A stretch of DNA of 64,000 nt from the NCBI GenBank assembly GCA_019419525.1, contig DXZU01000007.1, positions 49,255 to 113,254 on the forward strand, in the 5' to 3' direction. The position numbers and the translations under genes are program-made. Below the pieces are notes generated by a model. It was given only the letters and a program-made list of their open reading frames with translations, had not been told where the DNA came from and did no database searches. Position 1 is the first letter of the stretch. The number at the start of each line of letters is the position of its first letter. The DNA is from Collinsella sp. (GTDB lineage: Bacteria > Actinomycetota > Coriobacteriia > Coriobacteriales > Coriobacteriaceae). Of this stretch, positions 18,571-25,797 are shown piece by piece.

Positions 18571-20760
18571 ATGAAGAACATCCTGCATCTGTTTAAGCGC
18601 GATGTCCAAAACGTGTCTCGCTCCGTGATCGGCTTGGTTGTCGTGATGGGCCTCATTATCGTACCGTGTCTGTACGCGTGGTTTAACATCGCCGGCAGCT
18701 GGGATCCGTACGGCAACACCGGCAATCTTAAGATCGCCGTGGTCAACACCGATGAGGGTTACGAGAGCGATTTGATCCCCGTCGAGGTTAGCGTGGGCGA
18801 AAACGTGACCGCCACCCTACGCGGCAACGAGAGCTTCGATTGGGTTGTGCTCAACAATCGCGAAAAGGCTATCGAGGGCGTTAAGTCGGGCGCGTACTAT
18901 GCTGCCGTCGTTATCCCCAAAACGTTTAGCGCTGACATGATGACGCTTTTCTCGACCGACGTGAAACACGCCGATATCGAGTTTTACGAGAACCAGAAGG
19001 CCAACGCCATTGCGCAGATCGTGACCGAGAAGGGTTCGAGTGCCGTTCAGAGCCAGGTTAACGAAACTTTTACCGAGACCATTACGAGCATCGGTCTTAA
19101 GACGGTGTCCAGCCTGCTCGATTACATGAGCACCGACCAGGTCAGCAACTTTATCGCCAACCTGTCCTCGACGCTTGGCGATTCGATTGAGGACCTGCGA
19201 GACGTTCAGGCAAATGCTTCGTCGCTGGCGGGCATTTTGAGCTCCACGTCCGATTCGCTGACGTCGGCGAGCGGCATGCTCAAGCAGACCGGTGCCGTCG
19301 ATGAGTCGACAAAGCAGCTCATGGAACATGCCAAAAGCGGCATCGATGATTCCAAAGAAGCGCTTAAGGCGGCAAACGATGCCATCGATGCCGCAATCGA
19401 TGGAAGTGCGGGTTCGTTCGACAATGTGTCTGCCGAGCTCGCGAAGGCGTTCGACACCGCAAACCAGCATGTCGACCTTACGGTGTCCCAACTCAACGAT
19501 GCCGCTGCGGCCCTCAATGCGCGCGCCAAGGATATCGATGCGATGGCCGATCAGCTCCGCAGCCTTGCCGACCAGGTGAGCGATGAGAATTTGAAGGACG
19601 GCCTCAAGTCCGCCGCGACGTCGCTGGGCAGAATCGCCGTTGAGTACCGCAACAATGCCAAGGATCTGGCGGCTACCGCGAAGTCTCTCTCCGATAGCAT
19701 GGCCGAGGTCAACAACTTGCGTGCCGAGGTCGATCAGGCCATCGCTGATGCCAAGGCCGGCATCGCGGGTGCCAAATCCGATTACGATTCCACGTTCTCG
19801 GTTAAGGCCAAGGAGCTCAAGAAGACGGTTTCGGGCATTCTGGACTCGCTTGATGGCATCTCGGGCGACCTGGATAGCGCCGTAGGCGGCCTGACCGACG
19901 CATCCGGCTCGTTGGCGAAGGGCCTCTCCAAGGCCGCCAAGCTGGTCAACAAGGCTTCCGATCAGCTAGGTGAAGCGTCCGATAAGATCAGTGCGTTTAA
20001 GGATGAGCTCGATGGCGCCCTGATGTCGGACGATCTGGCCACGATCAAGACGATGATTGGCAACGATCCCGAGGGTTTGGCCGTGTCGCTTTCCGGTCCC
20101 GTCGCGCTCGATCGCAAACCGGTCTATCCGATCCGCAACTACGGCTCGGCCATGGCGCCGTTCTACACGATTCTGTCGCTCTGGGTCGGCTCGATCGTGC
20201 TGGCGGCCATGATGAAGGTGTCGGTTGACGATGAGCTTATCAACGAGCTCATCCCCGTACGCCTACACGAGATCTACCTGGGTCGTTACTTGTTCTTTGG
20301 CGGTTTGGCTCTGCTGCAGGCAACGCTCGTGTGCGCGGGCGACATCCTGTTCTTTGGCATCCAGTGCGACAACCCGCTGCAGTTTGTGCTGGCGGGCTGG
20401 GTCGCGAGTCTCGTGTTCTCCAATATCGTCTACACGCTTACGGTGTCGTTTGGCGATATCGGCAAGGCTTTGGCCGTTGTGCTGCTGGTCATGCAGGTCG
20501 GCGGTTCGGGCGGTACGTTCCCCATCGAGATGACCGGCCCTGTGTTCCAGGCGATCTATCCGTTCCTGCCGTTTACCCATGGCATTAACGCCATGCATGC
20601 CGCCATGGCTGGCGCCTACCATATGGAGTACTGGGTTGAGCTGGGCATTCTGGCGAGCTATCTGATTCCGTCGCTGGCCCTGGGCGTCGTCTTCCGCCGT
20701 CCGGTCATCAAAGCCAACGACTGGATCATCGAAAAACTGGAGTCAACCAAATTGATTTAG
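18571..20760 (+). CDS. YhgE/Pip family membrane protein, short paralogue
   Basis: A 729-residue paralogue of the gene immediately upstream. It has the same plan: an N-terminal membrane segment (VVVMGLIIVPCLYAWFNI), the Pip motif SWDPYGNTGNLKIAVVNTDEG, a helical extracellular stalk (about 180-490), then ABC-2-like membrane segments from 510 to the end. A perfect AAAGGAGGT site sits inside the end of the previous gene, so the two are cotranscribed and probably form a heteromeric complex. Confidence 0.87.
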   Translation: MKNILHLFKRDVQNVSRSVIGLVVVMGLIIVPCLYAWFNIAGSWDPYGNTGNLKIAVVNTDEGYESDLIPVEVSVGENVTATLRGNESFDWVVLNNREKAIEGVKSGAYYAAVVIPKTFSADMMTLFSTDVKHADIEFYENQKANAIAQIVTEKGSSAVQSQVNETFTETITSIGLKTVSSLLDYMSTDQVSNFIANLSSTLGDSIEDLRDVQANASSLAGILSSTSDSLTSASGMLKQTGAVDESTKQLMEHAKSGIDDSKEALKAANDAIDAAIDGSAGSFDNVSAELAKAFDTANQHVDLTVSQLNDAAAALNARAKDIDAMADQLRSLADQVSDENLKDGLKSAATSLGRIAVEYRNNAKDLAATAKSLSDSMAEVNNLRAEVDQAIADAKAGIAGAKSDYDSTFSVKAKELKKTVSGILDSLDGISGDLDSAVGGLTDASGSLAKGLSKAAKLVNKASDQLGEASDKISAFKDELDGALMSDDLATIKTMIGNDPEGLAVSLSGPVALDRKPVYPIRNYGSAMAPFYTILSLWVGSIVLAAMMKVSVDDELINELIPVRLHEIYLGRYLFFGGLALLQATLVCAGDILFFGIQCDNPLQFVLAGWVASLVFSNIVYTLTVSFGDIGKALAVVLLVMQVGGSGGTFPIEMTGPVFQAIYPFLPFTHGINAMHAAMAGAYHMEYWVELGILASYLIPSLALGVVFRRPVIKANDWIIEKLESTKLI

Positions 20761-20855
20761 TTCAGACACGTAAACGCTGTCAGAACATCGAGGCCTTCCA
20801 GTTTTACACTTTATTATGCTGGATTGCGATGCAACGCCGGTTGTTGCTACAGTAG

Positions 20856-20890
20856 CGGGGCGTGCCGGGGGTCCGGTGCGCCCCGTTTTT
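20856..20890 (+). terminator. terminator-like hairpin ahead of the EamA gene
   Basis: CGGGGCGTGCCGG pairs with CCGGTGCGCCCCG and is followed by TTTTT. A possible promoter (TTGCGA at 20824-20829, TACAGT about 18 bases later) lies directly upstream, so this may be a leader attenuator instead of the end of the YhgE/Pip operon. Confidence 0.7.
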
Positions 20891-20961
20891 ATTTGACCAT
20901 GAGGCGGCACGCAGCCATACGCGTGCGGACACCACGCCAAGATTGAGTGTGAGGATGTTCC

Positions 20962-21945
20962 ATGGCCCAATACGCTGCCAACGAAATCGAAAACATGCCC
21001 GATAGCCCTGTCGCACGGGAGGACCTGGGCGCCGGCGGCACCTCCCGCGGCGCCGGCGCACGCTCGCCGCTGTTCTGGAAGGTCTTGCTGCTTTCGATAG
21101 CGGTCATCTGGGGCTATTCCTTCACCACCATGAAGGATGCGCTCGATACCGTTCCGGTGTTCGAGCTGCTCTACATTCGTTTTCTTCCGGCGTCGTTGGT
21201 CATGCTTGTCATCTTCCACAAGCGCATCATTGCCCATTTCAACGCTCGAAACCTGATTGTTGGACTTGGCATGGGCGCGCTCATGTGGGGTGCCTACGGT
21301 TTGCAGACGATCGGCCTGGCACAGACCACGGCAGGCAAAAGCGCGTTTTTGACGGGCACGTACTGCATCTTGGTTCCGTTTGCGAGCTACGTTCTAAGCG
21401 GCGAAAAGCTTACCCGTTACAACTTGGGCGCCGCGTTGCTGTGCCTGGCGGGCATTGGGCTGGTGGCGCTCGATAGCGTCGAGTTCAATGTCGGCGATGT
21501 CATCACACTGGGCGGCGCGGTCTTCTTTGCCATCCAGATGGCGGTGACCGCCAAGTATGGCCGCAAGATGGACATCAACGTCATCACGTTTTGGATGTTT
21601 GTGGGCAACGGCGTGCTGAGCCTGATCTCGTCGCTGTTATTCGAGACCCAAGCGCCGCTGTCCGTGTGGACGCCGAGCTTTATCGGTGTGATGGCGTTTC
21701 TATCGGTGGGCTGTACGTGTGTGGCTCTGCTCATCCAAAACGTCGGCCTGGCGCATGTCCCGGCCTCGACGGGCTCGCTGCTCCTTTCGATGGAGTCGCC
21801 TTCGGGTGTGCTGTTCTCGGTGCTGCTGATGGGGGAGGCGCTCACCTCGCGCCTGCTCGCCGGCTTCGCGCTCATCTTCTTGTCGATTATCTTGAGCGAG
21901 ACGCATTTCGATTTCTTGCGCCGAAAATCTCGCCCGCAATTGTAA
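20962..21945 (+). CDS. EamA/DMT-family transporter
   Basis: A 327-residue inner membrane protein with ten hydrophobic segments arranged as two EamA repeats (about 40-160 and 180-312), after a polar N terminus of 35 residues. The motifs AVIWGYSFTTMKDAL and FLTGTYCILVPFASYVLSGEKL are typical of drug/metabolite exporters. The substrate is not predictable. A strong palindromic terminator signal lies in its leader. Confidence 0.88.
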   Translation: MAQYAANEIENMPDSPVAREDLGAGGTSRGAGARSPLFWKVLLLSIAVIWGYSFTTMKDALDTVPVFELLYIRFLPASLVMLVIFHKRIIAHFNARNLIVGLGMGALMWGAYGLQTIGLAQTTAGKSAFLTGTYCILVPFASYVLSGEKLTRYNLGAALLCLAGIGLVALDSVEFNVGDVITLGGAVFFAIQMAVTAKYGRKMDINVITFWMFVGNGVLSLISSLLFETQAPLSVWTPSFIGVMAFLSVGCTCVALLIQNVGLAHVPASTGSLLLSMESPSGVLFSVLLMGEALTSRLLAGFALIFLSIILSETHFDFLRRKSRPQL

Positions 21946-22061
21946 ACAACTTGTTGCGCCGCCCTTCCAAGGCGGCATTTTTTATGTCATGCCCTTACAG
22001 TTGTGCCTTGCACTTTACGCTATCAAAGTGCGTGCTGCAAAAACGTTACTGGAGGGCATCT

Positions 22062-23360
22062 ATGGCATCAGCTCTGTCCGATTTTCAACCGCAACTAGCG
22101 CCCAAGGCCACCACAGCGGCGCAGACCGCTATCGGCGACGGTCTTGTCGCAGAAGCTCAGGCTTTTGCAGACGAGTTCGCTGCGTGGCGCCACGATCTAC
22201 ACCAGATGCCCGAGCTCGGTAACAATCTTCCGCAGACGTCTGCCTATATCCAGGCACGTCTGGACGAGATGGACATCCCCCATACCACGCTCGTCGACGG
22301 TTCCTGCGTCGTTGGCCTGATCGGTGCCGGTGCGGCCGCGGCCGCTCAGGGCAATGGCACGTGCAAGGACGAGCAGGCCGGAACGGTCGTCATGCTTCGT
22401 GGCGACATGGATGCCCTGCCCGTTGCCGAAGAGTCGGGCGAGCCTTTCGCCTCTACCAACGGCTGCATGCACGCTTGTGGCCACGATATGCATGCGACGG
22501 CGCTGCTCGGCGCGGCCCGTTTGCTCAAGGCCCGCGAGGCCGAGCTTGTGGAGGCCAACGCTACCGTCAAGTTGCTGTTCCAGCCGGGCGAGGAGACCTT
22601 TGAGGGAGCACGCGCTGCCATCGCCGACGGCTTGCTCGAGAACCCGCGCCCTCAGGCGGCCTTTGCCATGCATGTCAACAGCCAGTCGCCGCTTGGCCTG
22701 GTGCTCTACGGCAGCCCGGCGCTCTCGGGCGTGTACGGTTTTCGCATCACGCTTCAGGGCAAGGGCGGCCATGGCTCGAGCCCCGAGATTTGCATCGACC
22801 CCATCACAGCGGGCGTGCATGTGCATCTGGCGCTCCAGGAGCTCATCTCCCGCGAGGTGCCGGCGGCCAAGGAGGTCGCGCTTACCGTTGGCAAGTTCGC
22901 CGGTGGCTTGGCGGCCAACGTCATCCCCGACACCTGCGTGCTCGAGGGAACGCTGCGCGGCTTTGATGTTGAGCTCATGGCTCACCTAAAGACCCGCATC
23001 GCGGAGGTCGTTAACGGCGTTGCCACGACCTATCGTACGCCGGCGACCATCGAGACACTTTCGGATGTTCCGCCGCTTGTACTCGACAGCGATATGACTC
23101 AGGCGTCGCTTGGCTACGTGGGCGCAGTGCTGCCCAAGGCGGCTTTCTTGCCGCTTTTCCATGCCATGGCGAGTGAGGACTTCGCGCTTATCTCGAGCGA
23201 GATTCCGAGTGCGTACTTTACCGTGGGCGCGGCCGTAACCGACACGGACGAACACTTTGCCCAGCACCATCCCAAGGCACGTTTTAACGATGCCGAGCTG
23301 CCGCTCGGTGCTGCGGCTTATACCGCCGTCGCTTTGGGCTATATCGCCGACCACCGGTAG
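22062..23360 (+). CDS. M20-family amidohydrolase (hippurate/aminoacyl hydrolase type)
   Basis: A 432-residue metallopeptidase-fold amidohydrolase that removes acyl groups from amino acids or peptides in the cytosol. Metal-binding and catalytic motifs: RHDLHQMPELG, LRGDMDALPVAEESG, MHACGHDMHA, FQPGEE, and the C-terminal SEDFA. The dimerisation domain includes GKGGHGSSP. ATG 22062 is chosen because GGAGGG lies 5 bases upstream and homology begins there; the open frame extends further upstream across the EamA gene but is non-coding there. A 15-residue Ala/Gly insert after VVGLI is unusual. Confidence 0.9.
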   Translation: MASALSDFQPQLAPKATTAAQTAIGDGLVAEAQAFADEFAAWRHDLHQMPELGNNLPQTSAYIQARLDEMDIPHTTLVDGSCVVGLIGAGAAAAAQGNGTCKDEQAGTVVMLRGDMDALPVAEESGEPFASTNGCMHACGHDMHATALLGAARLLKAREAELVEANATVKLLFQPGEETFEGARAAIADGLLENPRPQAAFAMHVNSQSPLGLVLYGSPALSGVYGFRITLQGKGGHGSSPEICIDPITAGVHVHLALQELISREVPAAKEVALTVGKFAGGLAANVIPDTCVLEGTLRGFDVELMAHLKTRIAEVVNGVATTYRTPATIETLSDVPPLVLDSDMTQASLGYVGAVLPKAAFLPLFHAMASEDFALISSEIPSAYFTVGAAVTDTDEHFAQHHPKARFNDAELPLGAAAYTAVALGYIADHR

Positions 23361-23483
23361 CATCCAACCTTGCCTTTCAAGCCTGCGGGCATGGCCGTAA
23401 GGCCTATGCCCTTGTCTTTCAAGGCAATCTTGGGCACTACCGGCGCCCGGCGCCGGCTATTCGTTTGTTAAATAAGGAGCAGT

Positions 23484-23933
23484 ATGTCCCAGCAGCGTAA
23501 GTTCTTCCCCGGCTGGCTCGTGGTGACCTCCGGCTTCGTGATCATGGCCACGTGCTACACGATTTTCGTCAACTGCATGAGCCTGTTCCAGCCGCTGATC
23601 GTCAGCGACCTGGGCATTTCCCTTGCGCAGTACAACATCTCCAATGCCATCTCCACCGTGGTGAGCGTCGTGGGTTCGCTCGTTATCGGCCATGTTGCCG
23701 ATAAGGTGAGTGGCCGCATATTGGGCTCGCTCACCGTTATCGCTACCTCGGCGGTGCTTGCTGGCATGAGCTTTGTCGGTGAGCTGTGGCAGGTCTACGT
23801 GCTCTTTGCCGTTTCGGGCTCCTTTGCGAGCACCTGGATCGTGTGCTTGGCGTGCTCCGTGGTCATGCTCGTGTTCCTGCTGGTATCCGAGCCCATCGCC
23901 GCCAAGCTGCGCGCGAGCGTGGCGGGGGAGTAG
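23484..23933 (+). CDS. internally deleted MFS transporter
   Basis: 149 residues. The first ~118 are a normal MFS N terminus with four membrane segments (FFPGWLVVTSGFVIMATCYT onward, with GHVADKVSGRILG as the loop 2-3 motif). The last ~26 (VVMLVFLLVSEPIAAKLR) look like the final membrane helix and tail of such a protein. The frame is intact but about 250 residues of the usual 400 are missing, consistent with an in-frame internal deletion. Transport is unlikely. GGAG precedes ATG 23484. It follows the M20 hydrolase and may once have imported its substrate. Confidence 0.75.
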   Translation: MSQQRKFFPGWLVVTSGFVIMATCYTIFVNCMSLFQPLIVSDLGISLAQYNISNAISTVVSVVGSLVIGHVADKVSGRILGSLTVIATSAVLAGMSFVGELWQVYVLFAVSGSFASTWIVCLACSVVMLVFLLVSEPIAAKLRASVAGE

Positions 23934-23968
23934 GCGTCCGTCGCTCTTTTCTGTTCGTCCCGTTCTGT

Positions 23969-24032
23969 CCGTGGCCGCCTTGGAAGCCGAATGGATGCTC
24001 GTACCATCATTCGGTTTCCAAGGCGGCCACGG
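23969..24032 (+). repeat. long hairpin 1 of three
   Basis: Arms of about 24 bp (23969-23993 with 24008-24032), starting CCGTGGCCGCCTTGGAAGCC, with one G-T wobble and a 14-base loop. It is not followed by a T-run. It begins 36 bases after the truncated MFS stop codon. Confidence 0.75.
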
Positions 24033-24042
24033 GCCTACGAAA

Positions 24043-24106
24043 TGATCCCTATTCCTCCGTCCCCAAGGGATCACGTGATCCGAAGGGGACGGAGGAAAAG
24101 GGATCA
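24043..24106 (+). repeat. long hairpin 2 of three: TGATCC palindromic repeat, copy 2
   Basis: The arms 24043-24064 (beginning TGATCCCTATTCCTCCGTCC) and 24085-24106 pair with one mismatch. The loop itself contains the perfect palindrome GGATCACGTGATCC. It shares ends and core with 15587-15615. Confidence 0.75.
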
Positions 24107-24179
24107 CAAACAGCGGCGGCGCGTCTGGTCGAACGAGTCCCCATACCCTCGTTCGGTCAGACGCGCCGCCGCTGTTTGT
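24106..24179 (+). repeat. long hairpin 3 of three
   Basis: 32-bp arms (24106-24137 with 24148-24179) with only two G-T wobbles and a 10-base loop. Ends are ACAAACAGCGGCGGCGCGTC. It lies 10 bp upstream of the TATAAT box (24190-24195) of hisS. Confidence 0.8.
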
Positions 24180-24237
24180 ATTTGTGCCGTATAATGACCG
24201 TTACCTATGACGCGATACAAAAGAAAGGTGTTTGCCC

Positions 24238-25551
24238 ATGCAGGCACAGAAGGCGGAGGGAACCCGCGACCTTATCGGCGCCGAGATGCGCGCTTGGCAA
24301 AAGATGCAGCAGATTGCGGCCGGCGTATTCGAGCCGTTTGGCTTTAAGCCCATCGAGACGCCCGCGATCGAGCAGGTGGACGTCTTTGTCCACGGCATCG
24401 GCCAGTCGACCGACGTCGTGCGCAAGGAGATGTTCCGCGTCTTTAGCGGCGCCAACCTGGAGCGCGTCTTTGCTGAGGGCACCGATACCAAGCTCAAGCC
24501 CAAGCAGCGCCTGGCGCTTCGTCCCGAGGGCACGGCCGGTGTGGTGCGCGCCGTCGTGGAGAACAACCTGGTGCCCCAGGGCTCCACGCCGTTTAAGGCT
24601 TATTATGCCGAGGCCATGTTCCGTGGCGAGCGTCCCCAGAAGGGTCGCCTGCGCCAGTTCCACCAGGTGGGCATCGAGTGGCTCGGCGCTCCCGATCCGG
24701 CTGCCGACGCCGAGTGCATCATCATGCTTATGGAGTTCTACAAGCGCCTTGGTTTCGATCTTTCCAAGCTCCGTCTGCTCATTAACTCGATGGGCGATGC
24801 CCAATGCCGTCCGGCCTATCGCGAGCAGGTCAAGCAGTTTATCCTCGATCACGCCGACGAGATGTGCGACGAGTGCCGCGAGCGCGCCGAGCTCAATCCG
24901 CTGCGTGCCTTCGACTGCAAGAACGACCACTGCCGCGAGATCATGGCCGACGCACCGCTGATGGGCGACAACTTGTGCGATGAGTGCCGCGAGCACTACG
25001 AGCAGGTCAAGCGCTATTTGGATGCGGCGGGTATCGAGTATGTCGAGGATCCCACCTTGGTGCGTGGCTTGGACTACTACACCCGTACCGTCTTTGAGGT
25101 CGAGGCTCCCGGCGCCGGCGTCGGCTCCATCGGTGGCGGCGGTCGCTATGACGGCTTGGTCGAGCTCGAGGGTGGCAAGCCCACGGCAGGCGTCGGCTTT
25201 GCCGTCGGTTTTGAGCGTGCGCTGCTGGCCCTGCAGGCCTTTGGCAGCGACCTGGGTGCCGAGGAGGCCCCGTGCGTCTACGTCGCCAATGCCGGCAAGG
25301 AGCTGCGCCAGAACGTCTTTGCCATCACGCAGGAGCTTCGCGCCGCTGGCATCGTGACCGAGGCCGACTACCAGGGTCGTTCGCTCAAAGCTCAGTTTAA
25401 GCAGGCCGATAAGGTGGGCGCCAAGCTCATTTTGGTCCTGGGTGGCGACGAGCTTGCCGCCGGCAAGGTCAAGGTGCGCGACATGGAGAGCCATGACGAG
25501 GCCCTCGTCGATCTGGCCAACGTGGTCGAGGCGGTTCGCGAGCGCCTGTAG
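24238..25551 (+). CDS. hisS: histidyl-tRNA synthetase
   Basis: Charges tRNA-His. 437 residues, class II synthetase. Motif 2 region LRPEGTAGVVRA and FRGERPQKGRLRQFHQVGIE, His-specific GLDYYTRTVFE, and motif 3 GFAVGFERALLAL are present; a C-terminal anticodon-binding domain follows. Four Cys in the insert (CDECRERAELNPLRAFDCKN then CDECREH) could form a metal site, as in some HisRS. ATG 24238 has GAAAGG 9 bases upstream; TATAAT at 24190-24195 is the probable -10 box. Confidence 0.96.
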   Translation: MQAQKAEGTRDLIGAEMRAWQKMQQIAAGVFEPFGFKPIETPAIEQVDVFVHGIGQSTDVVRKEMFRVFSGANLERVFAEGTDTKLKPKQRLALRPEGTAGVVRAVVENNLVPQGSTPFKAYYAEAMFRGERPQKGRLRQFHQVGIEWLGAPDPAADAECIIMLMEFYKRLGFDLSKLRLLINSMGDAQCRPAYREQVKQFILDHADEMCDECRERAELNPLRAFDCKNDHCREIMADAPLMGDNLCDECREHYEQVKRYLDAAGIEYVEDPTLVRGLDYYTRTVFEVEAPGAGVGSIGGGGRYDGLVELEGGKPTAGVGFAVGFERALLALQAFGSDLGAEEAPCVYVANAGKELRQNVFAITQELRAAGIVTEADYQGRSLKAQFKQADKVGAKLILVLGGDELAAGKVKVRDMESHDEALVDLANVVEAVRERL

Positions 25552-25611
25552 CGCATGATTTTTGAGCTGTAGTGCCGCTGAGGTGCCCAGCTCATTGCGA
25601 GCGATTGTTAC

Positions 25612-25647
25612 GGGGGTGTTTCGCTTTTATGCGGAATGCCCCCATTT
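25612..25647 (+). terminator. hairpin after hisS
   Basis: GGGGGTGTTTCGC pairs with GCGGAATGCCCCC (G-T pairs included) and is followed by ATTT. Probable hisS terminator of moderate strength. Confidence 0.55.
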
Positions 25648-25797
25648 ACGTATGCCGCCCACCGAGAAATACGACCATTTAGGGCAAAAACCCTTGCAAT
25701 GCAGAAAATACTTTTGTGTGGTAAAGCGCAATCAGCGCCGAAAGTTTTTGCCGAGTGCCTATAATGAATACCGCATGTTACGTGCATAGAAGGAGGA

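Noticed and set aside
21591..22061. N-terminal extension of the M20 amidohydrolase
   Set aside because: The frame is open but overlaps the EamA gene in another phase; the ribosome site GGAGGG and family homology begin at 22062.
23786..24961. 391-codon open frame on the plus strand
   Set aside because: It crosses three long hairpins and runs inside hisS in another phase; composition is Arg/Ser-rich as in GC-rich shadow frames.
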